Below, piece by piece: positions 6,938 to 14,328 of a DNA stretch of 26,832 nucleotides. The number at the start of each line of letters is the position of its first letter. The first letter of the stretch is position 1. The notes beneath the pieces are model-generated. The model searched no databases. It was not told the origin of the DNA and worked only from the letters and a program-made list of their open reading frames with translations. Origin of the DNA: JAYFRL01 sp034925905 (lineage in GTDB: Bacteria; Bacillota; Clostridia; Lachnospirales; Anaerotignaceae); the NCBI GenBank assembly GCA_034925905.1, contig JAYFRL010000022.1, positions 1 through 26,832 of the forward strand, in the 5' to 3' direction. The position numbers and the translations under genes are program-made.

Positions 6938-9106
6938 CTAAATTTTATAGTTTCCGTTTTCCGTGTATTCCAAGGCCACGGCGTATATGCCGAAAGGCTC
7001 GTTTAAACTTGAGTTTTCAAGCTTAAAGCAAAGCTTGTCCGCTTTTCTTAGGCTTATCCTTCCGCCTAAAGTTCTGGGTGTTGTGTCGCTTGAAAAATTA
7101 AGCTTATCGAAATTTACATAATTAAAATCAAGATATCTCGCCTTTGCCCCGCCGTCGAAAATTTCAGACCATATCCCGCGCTTTTTCGCAAAAATTTTAA
7201 CTCCTGTAGCTATGGCCGAGGCCAGAGAAACCTCTACACGTTTAAAGGTTTTATTTTTATAAAATATTTTGCCATTTATATCCGGCAGCTCCCAAACGGC
7301 GTCTATTGCGCTGCCGTTGTCGTTATAGTTTTCAGGGTTTTCGGGGTCTTGATAAAACCTATATATTTTCCCGTTTTCATCCCCGAAGCAAAGAGCTCCT
7401 TTTTCCTCAAAAAGTATGCGGGCGTTTATATTTTCCCAAACATAGCATTCATATTGGTATGTGGAATAAGGCATGTTTTTTTCATATGATTTTTGCAGCC
7501 CGTCTAATATATAAAATTTACTTCCTACGGAAAGTATGAAAAAATCCTTATAATTAAAGCCAAAGGAATTTTCCATGTCTTCTTCCGCGCAAAGGGAGTT
7601 GTTTATATAAAAGCTTCTATTTTGCGAATATTTTTCGCCGGTTATATCCTCGGAGGTTATGGCGGCTATACCTAAGCTTGTTAAAAACAGAGATTCGTTT
7701 CCCAGGTAGCCCACAGCGTTTTTGGCTATCGCGCCTTCACCCTTAAGAGTGTTTATAACAGGGAAGGAAGCCGTGTCATCTGAAAGGGTTCCTTTGCGCA
7801 TAATCACGTTTTGACCCTTTTTATCCGAGCTTTTAAATGCGGCAAGATAGTTGTTTATTATGCCGTAGCCTGTTATCCCGCCTTCGTCCTGACCTAAAGT
7901 GCAATACCATATATCACCGAAATATGTTGGGTCGTCCATTTGGGAATAAAAATCCCGGTTTATAAAATCCGGGTTGCCTGTTGCGAAAATCCTGTTGCTT
8001 TCACCGTTAACGCCATAAAGCACAGAAACGGAGCATTTGTTTATACGGCTTATATATGAATTTTTATAGACCTCAACGGATATTTCTATGTTGCTTTCAT
8101 ACCCGTCCGGAGGCAAAGGAGGCGCCAACGTAAAGCTTACCGTCATTGATTCCGCGTCATATGTATAATCCGTAGAGGAGCTGAGCGTAGTAAAATTTCC
8201 CTGGGAATCCATTTGTTTGACTATAGGCGTCGAAGAAGTAGGTTCTTCCGCGCTTACGGAAAACAAAGACTCTTGGCCGTCGCCTGCAAACCTAAATGAA
8301 ACATATTCCTTTTCTCCGCGTTTTTTAGACGCTGTTATCTCAACATTATCCTGTCCGGCAACAGGAGACTCTCCGGGCGCCGTTAAAAAAGTTATGGTTC
8401 CCGTTTGGCGGTTTACTGAAAAATGGGTGTTTTCCGTAAGGTCAACCCAATCTCCGCTTGAATTTAGCTTTCTTGCCGTGACGGGGGTTTGATCCAGCTC
8501 GTCTGTTGTAAGCTGGTATTCTTCAACGGAAGCTTCCCCCAAAAAGCTTTCCGTCCATTTGCTTTGGAGTAGGTTTATAGGCTCTAAGGTTGTTCCTCCT
8601 CCCGTAGGAGAACGGGAGATAACTATCGTAGGCACATAAGCTGTTTCGGAAACGGGCTTTGCCGTATAAATCTTTTTTTCGGAAACGGGCATGGAGTCTT
8701 CATAATCGGGATTCTCAAATTCGCCATATACTATATAGTTTTTGCCGTCCATTATATATAGCTTGCTGTTTATCTGCCATGCTTTTGAAATTTGGTCCGC
8801 CATCCCGTCGTAAACCTCTTTTGCAGGGTTTGCGCTCCCAAGCTCTGATTCGAAAAGCTTTTCGCCCGCGTGCACAATGCGTTTATCACCCAAGTAAAAA
8901 ACGCCGTTTATTTTTCCTTCATATTCCAAAGAAAGGGCATATCCCATGCGCTTGCGCACCTTGCCGGGAACGTCTCTAATCATGTTTGGAGCGTAGGGGC
9001 TTCTGCTCATATCTATGTTTGCAGGAGAATTATGTAAATCAACACCTCTGAAATTGTCTATAACGAGCACATTCCTGGAAACACTTCCAGGTAAATTGAA
9101 TCTCAA
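6938..9106 (-). CDS. Large phage structural protein, possible tail-knob/nozzle type
   Basis: 722 residues, the largest product of the cassette. The N-terminus has DNFRGVDLHNSPANI, SPYAPNMIRD and PGKVRKRMGYA, a pattern like podovirus tail-knob or DNA-stabilisation proteins that begin with a 'GvD...NSPanI...G.lRKR.GY' segment before a beta-propeller-like body. The middle (about 190-340) repeats a beta motif (ITFLTAPGESPVAGQDNVEI and VSFTLAPPLPPDGYESNIEI). No signal peptide or membrane segment. The start is TTG at 9106, 7 nt after AGGAGG; no ATG is better placed. Family assignment rests on the N-terminal pattern only. Confidence 0.72.
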   Translation of the reverse strand: MRFNLPGSVSRNVLVIDNFRGVDLHNSPANIDMSRSPYAPNMIRDVPGKVRKRMGYALSLEYEGKINGVFYLGDKRIVHAGEKLFESELGSANPAKEVYDGMADQISKAWQINSKLYIMDGKNYIVYGEFENPDYEDSMPVSEKKIYTAKPVSETAYVPTIVISRSPTGGGTTLEPINLLQSKWTESFLGEASVEEYQLTTDELDQTPVTARKLNSSGDWVDLTENTHFSVNRQTGTITFLTAPGESPVAGQDNVEITASKKRGEKEYVSFRFAGDGQESLFSVSAEEPTSSTPIVKQMDSQGNFTTLSSSTDYTYDAESMTVSFTLAPPLPPDGYESNIEISVEVYKNSYISRINKCSVSVLYGVNGESNRIFATGNPDFINRDFYSQMDDPTYFGDIWYCTLGQDEGGITGYGIINNYLAAFKSSDKKGQNVIMRKGTLSDDTASFPVINTLKGEGAIAKNAVGYLGNESLFLTSLGIAAITSEDITGEKYSQNRSFYINNSLCAEEDMENSFGFNYKDFFILSVGSKFYILDGLQKSYEKNMPYSTYQYECYVWENINARILFEEKGALCFGDENGKIYRFYQDPENPENYNDNGSAIDAVWELPDINGKIFYKNKTFKRVEVSLASAIATGVKIFAKKRGIWSEIFDGGAKARYLDFNYVNFDKLNFSSDTTPRTLGGRISLRKADKLCFKLENSSLNEPFGIYAVALEYTENGNYKI

Positions 9107-9118
9107 AATGCCACCTCC

Positions 9119-9310
9119 TTAAATATCTCCGCTTTCATAGATAAGGTTTGAAACCTCCGTTTTTTTGCCATAATCGGCACATGCCGGATTTACGCATGCA
9201 ACCGAAAAAACGGTATATACCTTTGTTTTTTCGTCTAAAGCCGTGTCTCCCGTGATAACGGTTTTCTTGCTTTCTATCCGCATTTCTGTTTTACAATTCG
9301 GACAAATCAT
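9119..9310 (-). CDS. Small zinc-ribbon protein
   Basis: 63 residues with CPNC near the N-terminus (C3, C6) and CVNPAC at about 39-44: four cysteines that would bind one zinc. It is the first gene of the phage-type operon; AGGAGG lies 7 nt before the ATG. Similar short Cys-rich proteins occur before structural genes in Firmicute prophages, but the role is unknown. It might be a small regulator of the unit or an assembly factor. Confidence 0.8.
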   Translation of the reverse strand: MICPNCKTEMRIESKKTVITGDTALDEKTKVYTVFSVACVNPACADYGKKTEVSNLIYESGDI

Positions 9311-9359
9311 TTTTATCCTCCTTTTTAAAAATATTACTTTGGTGCAATTAAGAGCTCTG

Positions 9360-9380
9360 AATATGAATTATATTCATATT
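9360..9380. promoter_or_regulatory. Palindromic operator candidate O1 over the transcription start
   Basis: AATATGAAT-TAT-ATTCATATT is a perfect 9-bp inverted repeat centred at 9370. The predicted start of the minus-strand promoter is at about 9371, so a protein bound here would block initiation. Confidence 0.7.
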
Positions 9381-9406
9381 TTAAACTATAGACATGAAGA
9401 TGTCAA
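9378..9406 (-). promoter_or_regulatory. Promoter of the phage-type operon
   Basis: TTGACA (9406-9401), 17-bp spacer, TAAAAT (9383-9378) on the minus strand: a near-consensus housekeeping promoter. The spacer/-35 also holds a short inverted repeat GACAT/ATGTC (9391-9404). The leader to the first gene is about 60 nt. Confidence 0.9.
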
Positions 9407-9414
9407 TATAAAAT

Positions 9415-9427
9415 TGAATTAAATTCA
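9415..9427. promoter_or_regulatory. Palindromic operator candidate O2 upstream of the promoter
   Basis: TGAATTAAATTCA is a 6-1-6 palindrome centred at 9421. It differs at one base from the core of O1 (TGAATTATATTCA) and its centre is 51 bp away, close to five helical turns, so both would lie on the same DNA face. Confidence 0.6.
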
Positions 9428-9762
9428 TACAAATAAATATATAAATGATTTTAATTCAGTTTTATTAATGAATGTATAAAAAGATATACATAAGTTATTC
9501 ATTTAAAGAGCAAAAAAAAGATAGCGATTATTGTATACATAATGCGAAAGTTATCCACTTTATCCACAGGGTTATGCACAGTTTATAGGTTTTAAAGGCA
9601 TTCCCGAATATAGAAAATGTGGAAAATATGTTTCACTTGTCGAAAAAAGCAATTAAAACGCGCATAAAAAATATGCGACAAAATGAGAATAATGCATATG
9701 GATACAAAATATAAATGTATAAAAGAAAAAAACAAAAAAACAAAAGTGCGGAGGTGTTTTTT
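9428..9762. other. AT-rich spacer with no gene
   Basis: No supported gene. The part from 9428 to 9530 is extremely AT-rich and could melt easily. Then follow the DnaA boxes and a small hairpin (CGCATA/TATGCG, 9661-9677). No clear promoter for the gene at 9763 could be picked; TATAAA-like stretches occur near 9709-9721. Confidence 0.6.
9551..9580 (+). promoter_or_regulatory. Cluster of three DnaA boxes
   Basis: Three 9-mers lie nearly end to end: TTATCCACT (9551-9559), the canonical TTATCCACA (9560-9568) and TTATGCACA (9572-9580), all in the same orientation. An inverted near-match, TGTGGAAAA, lies at 9618-9626. A very AT-rich stretch flanks the left side. This is the composition of a replication-initiator binding site. 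Confidence 0.8.
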
Positions 9763-10020
9763 ATGGACCCTTTATACAGGCAGGAGATACCGATGCCTTT
9801 TAGGGGTATTGAAAGAGCTTCTTTGAAAAAAGAACCGGCTGTAAAAAAAGAAGAAGCTACAGATATAAATGTGGCTGAAACAAAGCTTGCTTATGAAAAA
9901 GAAGGCACAATTGAAGAAATAAAAAATGCGGACATAAAAATGAGAGAAAGGGAAGCTTCTTCCCGAGGCGGTTTGGATATGAGGCTTTTGGCGCTTCTTT
10001 TGCTGCTTTATTCTGATTAG
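9763..10020 (+). CDS. Unknown small protein with hydrophobic C-terminus
   Basis: 85 residues. The first 65 are charged and Lys/Glu-rich (KKEPAVKKEEATD) and probably helical or disordered; the last 12 end in RLLALLLLLYSD, too short for a normal membrane span but strongly hydrophobic. GCGGAGGTG lies about 7 nt before ATG 9763, which is preferred over an upstream ATG lying in a Lys-rich stretch without a ribosome site. It stands alone on the plus strand beside the DnaA-box cluster. I do not recognise the family. Confidence 0.7.
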   Translation: MDPLYRQEIPMPFRGIERASLKKEPAVKKEEATDINVAETKLAYEKEGTIEEIKNADIKMREREASSRGGLDMRLLALLLLLYSD

Positions 10021-10040
10021 AGTTTATCTGTTCAGGTTTA

Positions 10041-10080
10041 AAAAGGCCTCCCTTATATGCATATGCATAAGAGGAGGCGG
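10041..10080 (-). terminator. Hairpin terminator, best on the minus strand
   Basis: GCCTCC(10046-10051)...GGAGGC(10073-10078), with inner CTTAT/ATAAG pairs, forms a long stem. On the minus strand it is followed by CTTTTT. It may protect the 9763 gene from antisense transcription or be a second stop for the 10168-10686 gene. Confidence 0.6.
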
Positions 10081-10136
10081 CTTTGGTATGCTTAATATTA
10101 TCCTTCAAAAATATTAGTTTTGGTTACATATGGGTT

Positions 10137-10176
10137 AAAAATATTAAAAGCGCGTATATACGCGCTTTTAATATTT
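10137..10176. terminator. Bidirectional terminator
   Basis: ATATTAAAAGCGCG...CGCGCTTTTAATAT around TATATA is a perfect long palindrome with A- and T-runs. The stop codon of the minus-strand gene (10168-10170) lies inside the stem. Confidence 0.85.
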
Positions 10177-10686
10177 TTGATTTACATATCCGTCTATAAC
10201 GGAATGGCGTTTTTCGTCCAATACATTTTCTTCTCTAAGCTTTGATTCTATAAAAGGGTTTGTTGTGTGAAGAATCATGTTATAATCTTCGATTATTATT
10301 TCTATGAGCTTGTTTTTAAGGTATTTTGAGCGCACCTTAACATGATATGCGCTAACCCCTTTAAAATCAAGCTTTTTTAATATGGAAAGGGTGGCGTCGT
10401 CTTTTTTTCTGTAATAATAATTAGCTTCGCTTAAATATGAATTTTTAACGTCCCTGTCTAAGCTTTCTCTTGAGCTTAAAGCTTTGCTTTCTTTTGCCAA
10501 AGCATTATAAAACTGGTAATTGAAAAGGCCCTTCAAAACAGAATCCATATTCTCAAAAGGGCCGATGTCGCTATATATAACGGCGTTGTAATTTTTAATC
10601 AAGAATTCTTTTTTAGTTAAATCGCCTTTTAAGTATTGATTTATAAGGTTTTGGCGGGTTTTAAAATATTTTTCTATTTTGTTCAT
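10168..10686 (-). CDS. Unknown conserved-looking protein
   Basis: 172 residues, no membrane segment or signal, Lys/Tyr/Asn-rich and mostly helical in appearance. A segment with aromatic clusters (NYQFYNALAKESKAL, then EANYYYRKKDDATL) and a C-terminal beta-like part (VSAYHVKVRSKYLKNKLIEI) can be seen. It resembles clostridial proteins of unknown function of the same size, but I cannot name the family with confidence. GGAGTGG lies 4 nt before the ATG. It is divergent from the possible HTH gene at 10769 and its stop codon is embedded in the terminator. Confidence 0.8.
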   Translation of the reverse strand: MNKIEKYFKTRQNLINQYLKGDLTKKEFLIKNYNAVIYSDIGPFENMDSVLKGLFNYQFYNALAKESKALSSRESLDRDVKNSYLSEANYYYRKKDDATLSILKKLDFKGVSAYHVKVRSKYLKNKLIEIIIEDYNMILHTTNPFIESKLREENVLDEKRHSVIDGYVNQKY

Positions 10687-10737
10687 ACAACCACTCCGTT
10701 TTGGAATTCATTTACTAATGAAAAAGATACAGTTTGC

Positions 10738-10746
10738 TGATATAAT
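10738..10746 (+). promoter_or_regulatory. Extended -10 promoter for the 10769 gene
   Basis: TGA-TATAAT is a perfect extended -10 element. The start would fall around 10753, leaving a leader of only about 16 nt that begins at the AAGGAGG ribosome site. Confidence 0.6.
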
Positions 10747-10768
10747 CGTATCGAAGGAGGCGTATGCC

Positions 10769-11191
10769 ATGAAGTCCAGTAAAGAAGAATGCTATAAGAG
10801 CTTTTGGGACCAATATGAAGCGGAGATAATGCCAAAGCTCAAAGAGATAGATATTTTTATGAAATCAAATACCGAAAACATAGGGATAAATGAAGTTTCG
10901 GATCTCCTTTACATATCAAAAAACGAAATAAAAGAAATTATGCAAGCCGAAAAAATATATGATATAGACCGAACAGCCTTCTTCAAAATAATGAAAAAGG
11001 GCACAAGTCCCATATGCCGCATGTTTACACGCGAGCTTGAAAGAGGGCTGCCAAATAATTATTCGCCCGCGGACATTTCATATATATATGATATAGAAAT
11101 TAATAAAGTTCTTAATGCCTGTGCAAAAATGGGCAGCATGAGGATAAATTCATATAATATCCATGAGTTTTTTTCGCATATAAAGATTTAA
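10769..11191 (+). CDS. Possible helix-turn-helix protein
   Basis: 140 residues. Two segments look like DNA-binding helices: GINEVSDLLYISKNEIKEIM (about 42-61) has the spacing of a helix-turn-helix, and YSPADISYIYDIEINKVLNA (about 99-118) may be a second. No sensor domain, membrane part or cysteine cluster is evident. ATG 10769 follows AAGGAGG by 8 nt; the longer frame from 10679 overlaps the divergent gene and lacks a ribosome site. Its stop overlaps the stop of the convergent DJ-1 gene (TTAA shared). It might be a local regulator, for example of the divergent gene or the phage-type unit; this is only inference. Confidence 0.7.
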   Translation: MKSSKEECYKSFWDQYEAEIMPKLKEIDIFMKSNTENIGINEVSDLLYISKNEIKEIMQAEKIYDIDRTAFFKIMKKGTSPICRMFTRELERGLPNNYSPADISYIYDIEINKVLNACAKMGSMRINSYNIHEFFSHIKI

Positions 11192-11736
11192 TGCGCCAGG
11201 GAATTTTTAACCCTGTCCATAGTTTTTTCATCTGCGACAAACTCTATAAGCTTAAGGGCAAAAGGAACGGCTGTTCCGGGACCCCGTGAGGTTAAGAGGT
11301 TGCCGTCTACGGAAAACGCGCGGTGCTCTATTTTTGCGCCCCATTCCGGCTTATCAAGCCCGGGATAGCAGGTTATGCTTTTTCCTTTAAGCAATCCAAG
11401 GTCGCCCAAAATTGTTGGAGCGGCGCATATAGCGGCAACTGTTTTTTCATTGTTGTCTATAAATTCGGAAATTATGCTTATGAGTTCTCTTTTTTCTTTA
11501 AGTGTCAAAACTCCTTTGCTTCCACCGGGCAAAACTGCGGCAACGGCATCTTTGCAGAATTCATAATCAAAAAGCATATCTGTTTTTATTTCTATTCCAT
11601 GAGCGCCGGTAACGCTTAAACTTTCAGAAACGGAAACCATATATGTTTTAATTTCAGCACGGCGTAAAAGGTCGATGATTGTGACAGCTTCTATTTCTTC
11701 AAAGCCGTCTGCAAAATATACGCAAACATAATCCAT
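11188..11736 (-). CDS. DJ-1/PfpI family protein
   Basis: 182 residues of the DJ-1/ThiJ/PfpI fold. The nucleophile-elbow cysteine is in AAICAAPTIL, the acidic partner in FADGFEEIEAV near the N-terminus, and the loop GGSKG and segment GPGTAVPFALKLIE are typical. Members act as deglycases, chaperones or glyoxalases in carbonyl or oxidative stress; the exact substrate cannot be told. ATG 11736 is preceded by AAGGAGGG at 6 nt. The gene is monocistronic, ending tail to tail with the 10769 gene without a terminator between. Confidence 0.93.
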   Translation of the reverse strand: MDYVCVYFADGFEEIEAVTIIDLLRRAEIKTYMVSVSESLSVTGAHGIEIKTDMLFDYEFCKDAVAAVLPGGSKGVLTLKEKRELISIISEFIDNNEKTVAAICAAPTILGDLGLLKGKSITCYPGLDKPEWGAKIEHRAFSVDGNLLTSRGPGTAVPFALKLIEFVADEKTMDRVKNSLAH

Positions 11737-11871
11737 AAGAGACCCTCCTTTTAACTTTTCATATAACAAGAGTATAGCGGGTTTTAAAATATTTTATACA
11801 AAGTATATCATATAATGACGCTATACGCCATGTCTATTTAAGCATTAAAATTTGTGCAAAGAGACATAAAA

Positions 11872-11918
11872 AGAAAAGACAAATCTTCAAAATAATTTTT
11901 TGAAAATTTGTCTTTTTA
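11872..11918. terminator. Terminator of the KdpDE-like operon
   Basis: AAAAGACAAAT (11874-11884) pairs with ATTTGTCTTTT (11906-11916), with inner TTCAAAA/TTTTGAA pairs and A-/T-runs on both sides, so it can act in both directions. Confidence 0.85.
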
Positions 11919-11932
11919 TATTAAAACGCTTT

Positions 11933-12637
11933 TTAATTATAATCTATCATGCGGTAGCCTATTCCGACTTCTGTTTTTATATATATTGGCTCACCTGGGT
12001 TTTCTTCTATTTTATGCCTTATATTTGCCATGTTAACCCTTAAGAGCTGGCTGTTTTTCTGCGCGTAATTGCCCCAAACAGAGTTTATTATATATTCGTA
12101 GGTTAAAACCCTTCCGACATATTTTGCGAAAAGCACAAGTATTTTATACTCTATAAGTGTCAAATGCACTTCTTTTTCACCTACAAAAACGCGCCTGTTT
12201 TCAAAATCCATCAAAAGATCGCCTGTTTTAAACACGGTTTGGCTGCCCGTTTCTTTTGTAAGCACCTTATTTGCGTGTCTTAAGGATGTTCTTATCCTTG
12301 CCATAAGCTCGGATGAACCAAAGGGCTTTGTTATATAATCGTCCGCGCCGAGGTCTAAGGCTTCAACCTTTTCGCGTTCATATGTCCTTGCGGATATTAT
12401 TATTATCGGGATTGAAGAATAGCTGCGCACCTCTTTTATTATTTTTAAACCGTCCATGTCTGGAAGCCCTAAATCCAGCAAAATCAAATCAGGGCAATGT
12501 GAATTTATAAGGGAGATTCCTTCGTGTCCCGTAAGCGCGGTTATAGATTTATAACCCGCCGCGGTAAGCATTGTTGAAATGAAGTTTCCGATGGCTTTTT
12601 CATCTTCAATAATTATTATGGTTGCCTTATTATTCAT
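11933..12637 (-). CDS. kdpE: OmpR/KdpE-type response regulator
   Basis: 234 residues. The receiver domain (about 5-118) has the acidic pair E11/D12, phospho-acceptor D55 in LILLDLGLPDMDG and the conserved Lys in YITKPF (about 105). A winged-helix DNA-binding domain follows (about 135-232; VWGNYAQKNSQLLRVNMANI, VGIGYRM). The frame overlaps the kinase gene by a few bases. ATG 12637 is favoured as it has GGAGG 9 nt upstream; ATG 12643 is only 3-4 nt from it. Sequence is close to KdpE, but no potassium transport genes (kdpFABC) are in the window, so the target is unknown. Confidence 0.9.
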   Translation of the reverse strand: MNNKATIIIIEDEKAIGNFISTMLTAAGYKSITALTGHEGISLINSHCPDLILLDLGLPDMDGLKIIKEVRSYSSIPIIIISARTYEREKVEALDLGADDYITKPFGSSELMARIRTSLRHANKVLTKETGSQTVFKTGDLLMDFENRRVFVGEKEVHLTLIEYKILVLFAKYVGRVLTYEYIINSVWGNYAQKNSQLLRVNMANIRHKIEENPGEPIYIKTEVGIGYRMIDYN

Positions 12638-14177
12638 TTTCATCTACCTCCAAGGGCAAAGTAAATTTTATATAAGCTCCGCCGTGTTCATTATTTTTAA
12701 ATTCCATTTCGCCCCTATGCGCCTTGACTATAGTCATACATATGGGTAGACCTATCCCGTGGCCTTTATTGCTGTCGCTGTGAGAAGTGGTTTTTAACTC
12801 CTCATAGTCTATAAAAACTCCGGCGTCAGGGTTTGAAAACCCCAAACCGTTATCAAATATTTCAAATATGGCGTTTTTTTCGTCCCTTGAAAATACGAGC
12901 GACACCTCTGTGTCTTCTCCGCCATGCAAAAGGGAGTTTTCCACAAGATTTATTATAACCTGCTCAATAAGCGTTGCATCCATCGGCACCAAAACAATTT
13001 CATCGGGCACTTTAACGGATATTTTCCTGTCTGGGAAACGTGATTTAACCCGGCTTATAGAATCTGCAACTATTTCCTCGGCAACATATTCTTCTTTAAC
13101 CACTTTTGTCATATCTTCACTTATATGGGTAACTGCAAGAAGGTTTTCAACCATTCTTAAAAGCCATTGGGATTCGTTTTTAATATCCAAAATAAGTTTT
13201 AAAAGCCATTCCCTGTCCATATTGTCCATATTTTCAAGAATGGTTGACGAAGAACCGATTATACAGGTTAAAGGGGTCCTTAAATCATGGGATATGGAAC
13301 GCAAAAGTGTGCTTTTCATTTTTTCGCTTGCAGCTTCTATTTTAACTTCCTCTTTTTCTTCAGAGCTTTTTTGCAGGCTTATTGCAAGGGCTATTTGGGA
13401 AACCATAGTCTCAAAAAGCTTAAAATCTGAACTTAAAAGAAACTCGTCGTTATTGCTTAATATGCCTATGCTGCCGAAGACTTCGCCAAAAGCGACCAAA
13501 GGCAGATATGAAAGCTTTGCGTTTGGGCAATAGGGCGTGCCTGCGCCGGTTGTTTTTTGAAAGGTGATGGAATAGTTTGACGCTTCATTTTCTATAGGGT
13601 CTGACAGAAGACATTCGTCCTGTTTTTTTTCGAGATTATAAACGCAGGTGTCATACTTGGGGTATTTAACACTTATTATTATTGTAGACTTAAATATAAA
13701 AAACAGGTATTCAACCGAGAGTGAGAGTATATCCTTAAGCTTACGCGTTACCAGCAGTTTTTTGTTAAGCTCGCTGAAGGCATCGGATCTGCGTTCCCTT
13801 TCTATGGATTCTTGCATTTGTTTTTTAACCTGTATGGTGAGGGCGCTTATTATTATTGCTATAACAAGCATTGCCGAAAAATAAAAAGGATATCCCGACA
13901 TTGTAAAGTTAAATTTTAAAAGCGGATATGTGAAAAAATAATTTATAAAAATAATGCTTAAAACAGACGAAAAAATTCCGAAAAGATATCCTTCCGTAAT
14001 CCTTGAAACAATAACAACAAGAAGTATATAAAGTATGCTTATTATTGTTGTAGAATTTTCTTTGCCTAAAAGGGCGGTTGATATAAAGGTTGTCAGAAGA
14101 AAGCATAATATTGTTTTTGCAAAGTCCTCTGAAAACGAGGTTTGCGGAAGCTTTTTAAACATGGTTTTTATACTCAT
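12630..14177 (-). CDS. KdpD-like sensor histidine kinase without the N-terminal KdpD domain
   Basis: 515 residues. Four membrane helices in a DUF4118-type module (about 22-115), a GAF-like domain (about 145-270), a HisKA dimerisation domain with the phospho-acceptor H297 in SISHDLRTPL, and an ATPase domain with the N-box LVENSLLHGG, G1 DNGLGF and G2 GHGIGLPI. Full-length KdpD also has a cytoplasmic KdpD/USP sensor domain of about 350 residues before the helices; it is absent here. ATG 14177 follows GAGGTGGG; a GTG nine bases upstream overlaps the ribosome site. Paired with the response regulator; divergent from the 14329 gene over a 12-bp palindrome. Confidence 0.9.
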   Translation of the reverse strand: MSIKTMFKKLPQTSFSEDFAKTILCFLLTTFISTALLGKENSTTIISILYILLVVIVSRITEGYLFGIFSSVLSIIFINYFFTYPLLKFNFTMSGYPFYFSAMLVIAIIISALTIQVKKQMQESIERERRSDAFSELNKKLLVTRKLKDILSLSVEYLFFIFKSTIIISVKYPKYDTCVYNLEKKQDECLLSDPIENEASNYSITFQKTTGAGTPYCPNAKLSYLPLVAFGEVFGSIGILSNNDEFLLSSDFKLFETMVSQIALAISLQKSSEEKEEVKIEAASEKMKSTLLRSISHDLRTPLTCIIGSSSTILENMDNMDREWLLKLILDIKNESQWLLRMVENLLAVTHISEDMTKVVKEEYVAEEIVADSISRVKSRFPDRKISVKVPDEIVLVPMDATLIEQVIINLVENSLLHGGEDTEVSLVFSRDEKNAIFEIFDNGLGFSNPDAGVFIDYEELKTTSHSDSNKGHGIGLPICMTIVKAHRGEMEFKNNEHGGAYIKFTLPLEVDENE

Positions 14178-14195
14178 TAGACCCACCTCACATTA

Positions 14196-14204
14196 ATTAT
14201 ATCA
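14196..14204 (-). promoter_or_regulatory. Extended -10 promoter of the sensor kinase operon
   Basis: On the minus strand TGA-TATAAT, a perfect extended -10. The start would be near 14189, only about 12 nt before the ATG. It touches the 12-bp palindrome at 14204-14230. Confidence 0.55.
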
Positions 14205-14230
14205 CCTTTATATAAAAATTATATAAAGGT
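14204..14230. promoter_or_regulatory. 12-bp perfect palindrome, candidate operator
   Basis: ACCTTTATATAA (14204-14215), 3-nt spacer, TTATATAAAGGT (14219-14230). It lies between two divergent promoters, next to the -10 of the kinase operon. It could bind the response regulator (autoregulation) or another dimeric factor. Confidence 0.6.
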
Positions 14231-14266
14231 TGTATAAATATTTGTGTGTTAAATATAAAGGAATTT

Positions 14267-14275
14267 TGCTATAAT
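14267..14275 (+). promoter_or_regulatory. Extended -10 promoter for the 14329 gene
   Basis: TGC-TATAAT, a perfect extended -10 element about 55 bp before the gene; no clear -35. Confidence 0.65.
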
Positions 14276-14328
14276 TAAAAAAGCAGAAAATTTGGAATTT
14301 TTAGCTGGAAAAGGAGAGAGGCTTAGCA

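Noticed and set aside
9551..9580. DnaA boxes as the proven chromosomal origin
   Set aside because: No dnaA, dnaN or rpmH nearby and no change of gene strand around the site, so only a candidate is reported.
12630..14177. Full KdpD potassium sensor
   Set aside because: The N-terminal KdpD/USP domains are missing and no kdpFABC genes are present in the window.
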